From: Trileptium ribeirensis
Taxonomy: Eukaryota; Nematoda; Enoplea; Enoplida; Thoracostomopsidae
Direction: 5' to 3'
DNA length: 64,000 nt
Assembly (NCBI GenBank): GCA_030248225.1
Contig: JASANE010005129.1
Coordinates: forward strand, 1 to 64,000
A program made the position numbers and the translations under genes. Under the pieces are notes generated by a model. That model was not told where the DNA came from, searched no databases, and was given only the letters and a program-made list of their open reading frames with translations. Positions 1-7,750 of the stretch are shown in pieces (position 1 is the stretch's first letter; each line of letters starts with the position of its first letter).

Positions 1-1
1 A

Positions 2-97
2 TATCTTTTCCTAGATTTGAAGGCAAACACAGAAAATATTCTAAGGGTTCCACAAAATGTATTTCTCGATGATGATCAGATGTATGTATATGCTTAA
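2..97 (+). CDS. C-terminal end of an upstream gene (partial)
   Basis: The frame beginning at base 2 is open for 31 codons and stops at TAA 95-97. It ends in a acidic stretch (LDDDQ) and the residues YVYA. I do not recognise the family. The stop codon is embedded in the ATGCTTAAAAA motif, exactly as at the end of the major capsid gene (KYA then TAA at 4066-4068). That shared arrangement is the main reason to read this as a real gene end belonging to the same virus-like element, which then continues past the left edge of the window. Confidence 0.45.
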   Translation, partial: YLFLDLKANTENILRVPQNVFLDDDQMYVYA

Positions 98-100
98 AAA
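90..100 (+). promoter_or_regulatory. ATGCTTAAAAA motif, copy 1
   Basis: This is an exact copy of the 11-base motif seen again at 1900, 2560 and 4095. It ends 24 bases before the ATG of the first small capsid-associated ORF and overlaps the stop codon of the preceding gene. Position and recurrence suggest a core promoter of the virus-like element. Function is inferred. Confidence 0.55.
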
Positions 101-124
101 GATTTTGATAGATGTAGGAACAAC

Positions 125-400
125 ATGTCGGAACATATGAAAAAACATAAAATTTCTTTAAAGTTTTTGAACGAAGCATCCTCAAGAATTGTGACAGCGG
201 TTATAAAGGTTGCTCCAGATTCACTTGTACGAGCGTTTTCTGAAATTGCACACAACGCGCTAGCGAGGGCTAAGGCGCGTAGAAAATTTTTTAAAAAGCT
301 CGCAAATAAGAAAACAAGAGCTTTTGAGAAAAGAAAAATATTGAAACCGAAACTTGTGAAATATTTAACCAGCTATTTCATCAAATATTATGGCGCGTAA
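125..400 (+). CDS. Small basic Polinton/adintovirus-type protein
   Basis: An intact 91-residue, Lys/Arg-rich ORF. Residues 31-47 (PDSLVRAFSEIAHNALA) resemble the P-x-x-(V/I)-x-A-(I/F)-S-x-x-A-x-N-A-L segment of small proteins that recur beside capsid genes in invertebrate Polintons and adintoviruses, and a KRK run with a basic tail follows. Its job in the family is not well established; a nucleic-acid-associated virion component is plausible. It starts 24 bases after motif copy 1 and overlaps the next ORF by 11 bases, suggesting coupled translation. No break is seen. Family assignment rests on pattern memory, not a search. Confidence 0.65.
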   Translation: MSEHMKKHKISLKFLNEASSRIVTAVIKVAPDSLVRAFSEIAHNALARAKARRKFFKKLANKKTRAFEKRKILKPKLVKYLTSYFIKYYGA

Positions 401-807
401 AATGGCTGTAGTTCCTGTAAGTTGGCTTGATGTAATGCGAAATGGTAAGCTACGAGAGAAAACCCATACACCAATAAGAAATGAAGTTTCTGTGTACGAC
501 CAACATGAGCACAAAAATGACCTATCTTTAATGTTTCCCAAAAATTTGCGAAATAAAGCGAAGTTAATGCTTAATAGTGTTAAAAAATTTAAACCTCAAT
601 GAAAATAATGAAATTACCTATCCGGATAAAACTATTGGATGAAATATTTTTGATCTTATTAGATACTTTGTATCTGATATCAACTTTTCACCTCCACGAC
701 CTTTAGATTCTGAAAAGTTTGAGACACTGCTCTCAGGTGTACCAAGGTCGGCATTTGGGCGGGGGAGAAAAGACAAAATGACGTCATCATGGGAAAGTAT
801 ATACTAG
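390..807 (+). pseudogene. Second small capsid-associated ORF, frameshifted
   Basis: The ATG at 390 lies inside the end of the previous ORF. The N-terminus (MARKMAVVP) matches the M-A-(K/R)-K-M-x-(L/V)-(V/I)-P opening typical of the ORF that follows the small basic protein in invertebrate Polintons. The first frame stops at 600-602. The frame one base on (from about 592) carries the expected distal half (NIFDLIRYF, PPRPLDSEKFETLL, GVPRS) until TAG 805-807, with one internal TGA at 640-642. So one indel, probably in the A-run near 581-587, and one nonsense change separate it from an intact gene. Function unknown; found next to capsid genes in related elements. Confidence 0.6.
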
Positions 808-840
808 CTAACTAACCAATCATCGTGCTTTGTGAAAAAC

Positions 841-849
841 TATATAAAG
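841..849 (+). promoter_or_regulatory. TATA box upstream of NADAR/TBP genes
   Basis: TATATAAAG lies 43 bases before the NADAR start codon, leaving room for a normal initiation site about 30 bases downstream. No ATGCTTAAAAA motif is found in front of this gene pair. The contrast suggests host-type (early) transcription of NADAR and TBP versus motif-driven transcription of structural genes. This is inference from position. Confidence 0.55.
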
Positions 850-891
850 TCTCGCCGCTAGAACCCAAATTCATTTTAATGTTTTGATGCA

Positions 892-1350
892 ATGGAGCAT
901 ACAAAATACTGCACCTCTGTTGACAATACACCACTCGTACTTTTTCGTTCAGGGTGGAGTGTATTCAGCAAGTTTAACGGTAAAATTTTTGTAAATGGAG
1001 TCAACTACAACTGCGTAGAACAGTGGTATCAGAGCGAGAAAGCTCGCTATTTCAATGATGGAGCTTCTTACAACGCTATCATGAATACTTATAAACCGTC
1101 ACAACAGAAGAAAATTGGTCGATATATTATAAACTTTGATGAAAATGAGTGGATACAACACGGTAATGCTATATCCATCATGAAGGTTGGTCTACAAGCA
1201 AAATTCCAACAACTTCCACACGTAAGAGCAGCTCTTATTGGGACTGAAAAAGCTTTAATAGCAGAAGCATCAGAGTGGGATAACTATTGGGGCATAGGCG
1301 AGAGTATATATGATGCAACGAGTCGTGACATTAGGCAATGGACAGGGTAA
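892..1350 (+). CDS. NADAR-domain protein (YbiA-like)
   Basis: Intact 152-residue ORF. NADAR signatures appear in order: FSKFNGKIFVNG near residues 25-36, the C-x-EQ-W-Y-Q-x-x-K block at 41-50, a P-x-x-x-K-x-IGR segment, GLQAKFQQ, and AEASEWDNYWGIG at 124-136 with the conserved W-G-x-G. NADAR proteins remove ADP-ribose from guanosine in nucleic acid (known for DarT-NADAR toxin-antitoxin systems) or act as N-glycosidases on riboflavin intermediates. The usual C-terminal N-x-L-G-x-x-L-M-x-x-R helix is missing or replaced, so the protein is short. It has a TATA box upstream and overlaps the TBP-like ORF by 13 bases. A role in countering host ADP-ribosylation is inference. It is the only long undamaged gene of the cluster besides the first basic ORF. 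Confidence 0.85.
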   Translation: MEHTKYCTSVDNTPLVLFRSGWSVFSKFNGKIFVNGVNYNCVEQWYQSEKARYFNDGASYNAIMNTYKPSQQKKIGRYIINFDENEWIQHGNAISIMKVGLQAKFQQLPHVRAALIGTEKALIAEASEWDNYWGIGESIYDATSRDIRQWTG

Positions 1351-1929
1351 AATGTGTTGGGGCAACTGTGGATGGAACTCCGGGACGAACCCAAGTGCTT
1401 ATAACGAATATGACAATATTATCTAATACAGGTTGTACTATAGACTTGCTGTATTTATCATATAACATTGATAATTTTAATTATAACGCAAAAACATTTA
1501 GCGGGGGAATCTGGAAATTCAAACCACGAGGTACTGTTTTGTTATTTTCTAACGGAAAAATTGTTTTGGTTGGGGTCCGGTCAGAAAATGAAGCTTTTGC
1601 AAATATTGAATCAGGTTCGGGAAAATCTTTTCAAATTAAATTATAACTGTTTAGCACTGTTTAGCTTTACTGTTAAAAATGTAGTTGGACTTTTACACAC
1701 TGGACAGAAACTAAATTTAGGCAATCTGTATAATGAATTGAAACGTACTTTCCGAGTTATGTACGAACCTGAATTACATAACGCGGTTATCCTAAAACTT
1801 GATAAATGTGCTACACTGATATTTAGAACAGGAAAAGTAGTGATTACTGGTTGTGGTAGTATTGAAAGCTATTATATTTATGTGTCTATTGTACATAGTA
1901 TGCTTAAAAGCTTTTATAACCATGTGTGA
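1338..1929 (+). pseudogene. TATA-binding-protein homologue, one frameshift
   Basis: Two tandem TBP repeats are visible. Repeat 1 (frame of 1338) has ITNMTILSNTGCTIDL, a YNAKTF-G turn and PRGTVLLFSNGKIVLVG, the counterpart of the conserved L-I-F-S-S-G-K-x-V-x-T-G strand. Repeat 2 (frame of 1468, stop at 1927-1929) has FTVKNVVG, YEPELHNAVI and LIFRTGKVVITG. The linker reads properly in the second frame from about 1600, so a single indel near 1595-1610 splits the gene; no slippery heptamer is evident. TBP bends promoter DNA and nucleates transcription; virus TBP-like proteins (e.g. in gammaherpesviruses) drive late genes. It overlaps NADAR by 13 bases. The C-terminus contains motif copy 2. Sequence is very diverged from cellular TBP, but repeat order and key strands are clear. 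Confidence 0.8.
1900..1909 (+). promoter_or_regulatory. ATGCTTAAAA motif, copy 2
   Basis: ATGCTTAAAAG, ten of eleven bases identical to the other copies. It sits inside the last codons of the TBP-like gene, 12 bases before the first start codon (1922) of the penton-like gene, so it would serve as that gene's promoter. Confidence 0.5.
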
Positions 1930-2559
1930 TCTAATAATAAACATGGAGGTTGTGATAATTTGTAGTTTGGGAAATGCAACAGTTGAATTTCCGACACAGT
2001 GTTGCGCTACTAATGTTCGCGTGTTGGAAGCAAAAATACCAAAAAAGTATATAAATTTGAACAAAAACACCGTGGAATACATAGAGGCAAAATCATGGAA
2101 AACTTTTACGTTGGAAGATGGTTATTATGACATTGAGACGCTGCTTGAATTTTTAAACAGATTTTCTTCAAAAATTACGTTTATTGTAAACCCTACATGT
2201 GACAAAATAAATATTTATTGTTTGGACGATGCAGAAATAAAGTTATCAGAAGAACTCAAAGCTCTGTTTGGCTTCCAAGTCTCACATTTAAAAATGGAAG
2301 ACACATTGGTGCAAAACCCTTAGATTTGTCTCATAATAAACCTCTCTTTATCTTATGTTCATTTGTAAAAGAGAGACTTTTTAATGGAAAATATAAACCT
2401 ATACTACATGTCATTTCAGAAAATTGCAATAATACTGTATATCTACAACTAAACAACACCCTGCAGAAAACGTTCGAGTTCCAAGTGGTAGATGCAGATT
2501 TCAAACCTGTTAGATTCTTTAAACAATCACAACTATTATTGCGGTTGTGGTTCACATGA
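1922..2559 (+). pseudogene. Penton-like minor capsid protein, frameshifted
   Basis: Frame 1 runs from ATG 1922 (or 1943) to 2323, frame 2 from about 2310 to TGA 2557-2559. Early strands (ATVEFPTQ, RVLEAKIPKKYINL), the LEDGYYDIETLLEFLN segment and, after the break, LDLSHNKPLFILCSFV and YKPILHVI follow the pattern of single-jelly-roll penton-type proteins of Polintons/adintoviruses: fibre-like N-terminal strands, G-x-Y-x-x-x-x-L-L-x-x-L-N, then D-(L/I)-S-x-x-x-x-x-(I/F)-x-(V/L)-x-C. Such proteins form the capsid vertices. One indel near the AAAACCC run at 2312-2318 breaks it. It lies between TBP and the basic core protein, upstream of the major capsid gene, as expected. Confidence 0.65.
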
Positions 2560-2570
2560 ATGCTTAAAAA
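2560..2570 (+). promoter_or_regulatory. ATGCTTAAAAA motif, copy 3
   Basis: Exact copy, 36 bases before the ATG (2606) of the basic core protein gene and directly after the penton stop. It would drive core and major capsid genes together. Confidence 0.55.
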
Positions 2571-2605
2571 GACTTGCATTGCTGTTAATCTTACACTTTT
2601 ATAAA

Positions 2606-2805
2606 ATGTCTACTCCACTTTGTTTCAATTCACCAAAACTGCAGAACGTGACAGTTTCAAGACGTGTTCAAGTTATCAGACGAAAAATCAACCAATTGTT
2701 CGAAAACGCAAAATAACTTCCAGAAAACCCAAAACTCTTAAAAGGAGACGAAAACTTGTCAAACAACAGAAAAAATGGCGCAAACGTATGGGCTTGAAAA
2801 ATTAA
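2606..2805 (+). pseudogene. Lys/Arg-rich core-type protein, frameshifted
   Basis: ATG 2606 opens a frame ending at 2716 with VSRRVQVIRRK; the next frame (2620-2805) continues as an extremely basic tail (RKRK, LKRRRKLVKQQKKWRKR). The shift lies near 2685-2700. Small very basic proteins encoded just before the major capsid gene are typical of Polinton/adenovirus-type gene clusters and are thought to condense DNA. The end overlaps the major capsid start by 31 bases. The assignment rests on composition and position. Confidence 0.5.
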
Positions 2806-4068
2806 ACTGGGAAAAAGGCGTCTATCCTACACAGGACTCTGTTGTTTCAAATCAACTTATTGAAGTAGCGTGTGAAACCACATTACCTAGTTGTGACGTT
2901 GATGATATACTGAGATTCAAAATTAGTGAAAGTGTTTATGATTTAATAGATTTATCTCAAATTTATGTTTACCTTGAGATACAAGTACTACAATCAGACG
3001 GGAAAAATGTACCTGCTGACAAATTAATAATACCTTGCAATCTGTTCGGGTATTCATTATTTTCTGCTATCGAAATGAAGCTTAGTGGTGAACCTATAAC
3101 ATTCAATCAAAAACATTACCCGTGGATGACATACGTACTTTATCACCTGCACATCAGCGCTGATTTTCGAAAACAGTATCTCACGGTGCAATATATGATG
3201 ACGAAGCACCTTACATGTTTAACGAAATAACAGCTGATAATTCTCCAGGTGTACGAAGGAACACAACATTATGATGTCTCAGAAGTGTGAACTATACTTC
3301 CCAGTTGTAACAGATTCACACATAAACCCAAAGTATTTACCACCGAAAACCCGTATGGAATTAGAATTTGTTAGGAGTCCAACAAATTTAGTGCTTTTAC
3401 ACGACGGTAGTTCGGAATATCAAATTCGAATAAATGAGTTCAAACTTTACGTTTCTAAAGTAAAGTTAACAAAACAGGCACTAGAACACCAATCTAGACT
3501 CTTAAGTACCACGGGAGCAAATTATTTCGGAATCAGGTATAAAATACATACCCTATCTGTAAACAAAGGGTTACAAAACGTAGACCGGACAATTTTTGAA
3601 GTAAATCTACCTCGTAGGATATACATATGGTCCATTCTACAGGAAGCTTATGGAGGTTCCGCAAAGAAAAATTTGTTTGACTTTTCCCTTCCGGATATGG
3701 ATCATTTCACAGTATTTATGAACGACGATCGCTATCCGTGTAACATCACTGTACCTTGTTAAAGCTCTAGTGCATTACGGTGGTATTATTTTACATTGCA
3801 GGCATTGGATTATAAAAATGATAACTTGGGTTTAAACCCAACAGCATTTAAACCAGGTGCTGGATATAAAATATTTTGCATTGATTTGAGTCGAGACCAT
3901 AGCAGTGATTGTAACTATCTGAGTAATCCAGAGAATGGACAACTCCGATTATGTATAGACTTCTCGAGCGAACTCAGTAAGGCAATAGTTATTTTCGCAA
4001 TGGGTGAATTTCCTGCTGAACTTCAAATTAACTCTAATCACGATGTGGCTTGGAACAAATATGCTTAA
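2775..4068 (+). pseudogene. Major capsid protein, F54H12.2/Polinton type, broken
   Basis: About 430 codons spread over frames. Segment 1 (2775-3185) holds a FKISESVYDLIDLSQIYVYL block, then IPCNLFGYSLFSAIEMKLSG and HYPWMTYVLYHL. A second frame (about 3187-3271) has DDEAPYMFNE. Segment 3 (3271-3762) has ELYFPVV, YQIRINEFKLYVSKVKL, RRIYIWSI, GSAKKNLFDFSL. After an in-frame TAA (3760-3762) the same frame continues to 4068 with GQLRLCIDFS. This order matches the double-jelly-roll capsid protein annotated in animals as F54H12.2-like, the Polinton/adintovirus hexon equivalent. Two indels (near 3185 and 3265) and one stop make it non-functional as written. The gene ends in KYA with the stop inside a motif-like ATGCTTAAA. 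Confidence 0.8.
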
Positions 4069-4069
4069 A
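4061..4069 (+). promoter_or_regulatory. Partial ATGCTTAAA motif at capsid gene end
   Basis: Nine of the eleven motif bases, overlapping the capsid stop codon. A full copy follows 34 bases downstream, so this may be a duplicated or spent copy. Confidence 0.3.
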
Positions 4070-4094
4070 TGGTTTAAATGCTTTTTCATTAAAC

Positions 4095-4105
4095 ATGCTT
4101 AAAAA
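4095..4105 (+). promoter_or_regulatory. ATGCTTAAAAA motif, copy 4
   Basis: Exact copy, 22 bases before ATG 4128 of the membrane glycoprotein ORF. Spacing agrees with copy 1 (24 bases). Confidence 0.55.
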
Positions 4106-4127
4106 GGTGTCGATTCATAGAGCAAAC

Positions 4128-4622
4128 ATGACCAATAAACTGGTGACTACATAGAAATTTAACCGAACCATACTTTGTCTTGTACTGTTGGCTGCATTAG
4201 TTGTTGTTGAAGGTGTTATATTATTAATCACTGGTATTACGGACCAAAAATTTTCGTGTTTTGAAAATTGGTCGAATGCTTCACAAGTAAAGTTTAATGC
4301 AATAAGCGTGTACGACATTCAATGGATCAATAAAACGTCATCAGACCTACATTTCAATGTCCGTTTGCAACCACCAGCAAATGTGACGTGGGGAAAACAA
4401 GTTATTTATTTGTATGACGTTTTTGAATACGTATTTTTCAAATTACCAATCAACTACAAACATGGCACCATATTTATTCGTGCAGCAGGAATATATCGAG
4501 GTTTTACCTTCTATAAGTGTAACATTGCATCTCAGTTCATGGCAAAATTAGCACAGTTTGACTTTGCGCGAGTCCTTCAAGAAAGATATATAAACGTCAA
4601 AATTCTCGAAGCGTTTCAGTAG
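4128..4622 (+). pseudogene. Putative membrane-anchored glycoprotein of the virus-like element
   Basis: The frame from ATG 4128 meets TAG at codon 9, then is open to TAG 4620-4622. Right after the stop comes a long hydrophobic stretch (ILCLVLLAALVVVEGVILLI), a signal-anchor or signal peptide. The rest is polar with four N-glycosylation sequons (NWS, NAS, NKT, NVT) and two cysteines near the start and end, consistent with an extracellular domain. No family is recognised. It sits behind motif copy 4, directly after the capsid gene, where accessory virion or egress genes often lie. Without the early stop it would be about 164 residues. The stop may be a decay lesion. Confidence 0.45.
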
Positions 4623-4654
4623 TTGATTTCGATTTCCCACAGAACAGTCGTGTC

Positions 4655-4993
4655 ATGGATAACAGACAAGCAAAGACTCACTATAACATTGTCGATTATG
4701 TGCATAATGAATACTTTCAAGAGGAGATTGCTTGTTGGCAATCAAAGGTTATTGAATTTCAAAAGAAGTGTCAATCGACTGGTGAATTTATTGACGGGCG
4801 CTCTCAATGTGAAGATGAATTATTTCACGTACTACAACTACGGCAAACGTTGTTAACAGCAGTTAAATTTATCGCTAGGGAACGGAAAAGGGGAAAAACT
4901 TTTGAGGAATCTATGTATAAATTATCGTGTAAATATCCTCTGTTGTACACAACACATTGTAAAGTACTTGTAAAGTTATTTAAATCAGTGTAG
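4655..4993 (+). CDS. Unrecognised 112-residue ORF
   Basis: Intact ATG-started ORF 33 bases after the glycoprotein frame. It is rich in charged residues with a predicted helical middle (ECEDELFHVLQLRQ-type spacing, ARERKRGKTFEES) and six cysteines. No signal peptide or membrane segment. No motif copy directly upstream, so probably cotranscribed. No domain recognised; base composition and codon use resemble its neighbours, supporting a real gene. Confidence 0.45.
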   Translation: MDNRQAKTHYNIVDYVHNEYFQEEIACWQSKVIEFQKKCQSTGEFIDGRSQCEDELFHVLQLRQTLLTAVKFIARERKRGKTFEESMYKLSCKYPLLYTTHCKVLVKLFKSV

Positions 4994-5017
4994 GTCAGGA
5001 GTGCTCTCATGAGATAG

Positions 5018-5030
5018 GCATTTAAAAAAA
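5018..5030 (+). promoter_or_regulatory. Degenerate TTAAAAA-type element
   Basis: GCATTTAAAAAAA lies 52 bases before ATG 5083. It shares the GC-T-TTAAAAA outline of the motif copies but not the ATG. Weak candidate. Confidence 0.2.
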
Positions 5031-5082
5031 CCTGTTGTTGGTCAGTCTTCATTCTTGTTTTGAACGTTCATAGAAATTAGAA

Positions 5083-5404
5083 ATGTCAGGGCTCATGTTA
5101 AGTCATCATTTAATAGAAAATCACGTTGGAAATTGCATCGTAGGAAACTCTGTTCTTATCGATGACTATAAAAAAACACATATATCAAGCTATAAGAAAC
5201 AGTGATGACCGTTTCATAAGGGGTGACAACCGGACGAAGTACTTTAAAATGTTCGATAAAGTTATTGGTTACAGGGGTTGGGACAATAAACCAGCTAATA
5301 TACTTTGTGTCATTACGGAAGGTAATATTATCATAACAGCTTTTGTATATGCACATGCTGTTTATGCGCGAAAGAGAAAGTATGAGCTTAGAAACCGTAT
5401 GTAA
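5083..5404 (+). pseudogene. Unrecognised last ORF of the cluster, possibly frameshifted
   Basis: ATG 5083 opens a 40-codon frame ending at TGA 5203-5205. The next frame has an ATG at 5162 and continues 80 codons to 5404 (TEGNIIITAF, then ARKRKYELRNR). Both read as plausible protein with hydrophobic strands, so one indel near 5160-5200 may join them. No family recognised. An AATAAA polyadenylation signal follows at 5441-5446, suggesting the 3' end of the + strand transcript. Confidence 0.35.
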
Positions 5405-5689
5405 TTTGCATTTATATTTTGTAATGTAAATATTTTTAGAAAATAAAGAAAAAAAGATTAGCCGTTTGTGACACCGGTAAACTTGATACTTCAACAGCGC
5501 TGGCAAAGCATAAGGACAAGCGTAACTGCGTAACTATAAATAGTAGCTGTGGCATACTAGTCATGTAAAATCCTTGATTTTTTGAAAATGATTTTTATGC
5601 GCTACCGTGCAAACATTGCACGTTGTTGTTGCTGTCGGTCGATATTTATATTTTCTCTTCTAACTCTTTATGGATCCAAGGCAATAGGA
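5405..5689. other. Right flank of the virus-like gene cluster
   Basis: AT-rich DNA with AATAAA at 5441-5446. I see no gene and cannot identify a terminal inverted repeat of the element here. Confidence 0.4.
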
Positions 5690-5812
5690 TGCTATAGGCA
5701 TATATAGCATATATCTATAGCATCCTATAGGTATATATAGGGCATCCTATATATACCTATATACATCCTATAGGTATATAGGGCATCCTATATATACCTA
5801 TAGGATGCCCCA
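5690..5812. repeat. Palindromic TATA/CCTATAGG array
   Basis: Repeated units built from CCTATAGGTATATATAGGGCAT in both orientations, so single strands could fold into long hairpins. It directly abuts the left copy of the inverted block starting at about 5810. Confidence 0.7.
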
Positions 5813-7750
5813 GGGAGGAACAGACTACAGGATTGGACCCAACGAGGAGTCGGGGCCGGGTCACCCCCTTGGAGCCCACCCGCCGAGAGGATCCCCAACC
5901 GCCCCGGACCCACCAGCCCTACGACAGTGCTCCAAACCTGTCCCCTTTTACACCTATGTACATATATAACCATATACATTTGAAAATTTGTAAAACTCAT
6001 GAAGTTTGGCTAATGATTGTTTTTATTATGGGTATATACCTATATATTGTTTGCGTTTATATATCCGTCAGGTCTGTTCTTATATAGACATTATATACAT
6101 ATATAAATGCTGTGTAATAATATTAATAATTATTTGGTTTTAATTACGAAAGAGGCAGATTTTCGAACAAGAGAAAGAGCGAACAAGGAGACAAGAAAAA
6201 GACGAAGGGTCACAGACAGAGATAGAGAGACGAGCGCAGGGAAAGGAGAGAGCGGAAAAACGGACAAAAGGTCGGGAACAGAATGCAACCAAAGATAAAA
6301 GAAAGAATAGACAACCACAGACGACAACCGAAATGTTCGGGTTAAAGAGACAAAAAGACAAAAAGAAAAAACAAGAAGGGCACGGAACGGGACTGATAAC
6401 AAAGGGTTCCCGAAGGAAGTTCTGTGGGCCGGGGTCAGATACGGGCCCAGGACAAAGAACGGGTCCGAACGATACTAAAGACAAGTGGTGTAGACACAAA
6501 AATGGGAGTTGATCCACCGGTGCCAACTTACATATATAAGTACAGAGAGAGTATAGAGTATATAGGTTGTCGGAGCGATGCCGCAATAGACTTGTTGGCC
6601 TCGCCGTCAGAGCACGATTTGGACAAGGGGTGATATCCCTGTCCCGTGGGCAAAAGCCATAACAGTGCTATCATGGCGCAGACAAAGAGAGTTCTAGTAA
6701 GGGTGGGGCGCATTTAGCGATTGTCCTGCGTTAACGGGCGGTCGGACAGAGACATGCGGATATATTTGTGGACGTCACGACCAGTTGAATACAACGAGGA
6801 GTGATTTGCTCACTTTAGAGCTACAAATAAGATTTCGAGGCTTTTATGAACACTATCGGTCATAACGGAACGAGAGCATTTTAACGGGCTATATCGGGCC
6901 AACAATGGTGTTGGTCAAGACCAGGCGCGTTGGATAAGGGGTCGCATACGTATATTGGATATTGCATACGCATACTGGAGAGGCGACTTACGTCATAAAA
7001 CGCCCTCCACGTGGAAGATTTGTCAGTGTGTGATCACGACCATACCATAGTTCATGGTAGTTGGAAGGCTATACTGTTCAGCACAAGTAATGGTGTCGCG
7101 GACACCGTGTACATTGATACACTATGGTGTTGTCGATACCCTATAATTGAACCATAGTTTAAAAAATGAGGGAAAATTAAATTTGGAAATATTTACGCTA
7201 ATTCATTGTATCCCATAAACCATGTCTATTAAAGCTTTGCGTAGGAAGCGCATGAACAAAATTTGCATTGTATAAACTCCCTACAACGGAAACAATGACA
7301 AAACATCTTGCCAAAGAACTTTCATCACCGGTACCCAGAAGCTTACGGTGTTCATGACATAATACATAAATGCAGATGGTGTCCCAAACATCATATAAAA
7401 CTGCTTAGAATACAGTGTTGGTGATCTGTACACAATATCGTTAACGGTGTTACACAGACTGTACGTGGACAAAACTTCCACATGGCGGGCAAATTATAAC
7501 GTAAACGCAGCATTAACGACTAGGCCGATCGAGACACGCTTGGGCTCGCTAGATTCTGTGATAAATGGACTACCACACAACGCACGAAATTTCTCCTTAT
7601 TATATTGCAGTGAAAAGAACGAGGGATTGTAATGTCGGTGGACAAGCGATTTTAGATATCAATGAAGTGAAAACGAGAATTTTGCTGCTGTTATTCGGTG
7701 GGCCAAAGAGTGCGACGAAACCCAATGGTGTACTTTAGTTGTCCAATGGT
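5810..7750 (+). mobile_element. Repeat block, left copy of an inverted pair
   Basis: Several stretches match 15.13-16.19 kb in reverse orientation: the GGATTGGACCCA region (5.82 kb vs about 16.15 kb), CAAACCTGTCCCCTT (5.93 vs 16.05 kb), the TTTTTATTAT and TTTTAATTACGAAAGAGGCAGAT boundary (6.13 vs 15.81 kb), the purine-rich GAAAGAG tract, and ATATCAATGAAGTGAAAACGA (7.66 vs 15.22 kb). No coding capacity; open frames here are low-complexity shadows. Either two copies of one element or long terminal inverted repeats of a 10.4-kb element. Edges are approximate. Confidence 0.5.
7440..7515 (+). repeat. Short dispersed repeat shared with 21.7 kb
   Basis: GTTAACGGTGTTACAC through CTGTACGTGGACAAAACTTCC and TATAACGTAAACGC recur with small changes at 21,700-21,815 in the same orientation. 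Probably a fragment of a repeat family; not coding. Confidence 0.5.

Noticed and set aside
6107..6713. Overlapping open frames on both strands in a purine-rich tract
   Set aside because: Composition-driven Arg/Lys/Glu or Phe/Leu/Ser runs; the same tract recurs inverted at 15.5-15.86 kb with different frames.
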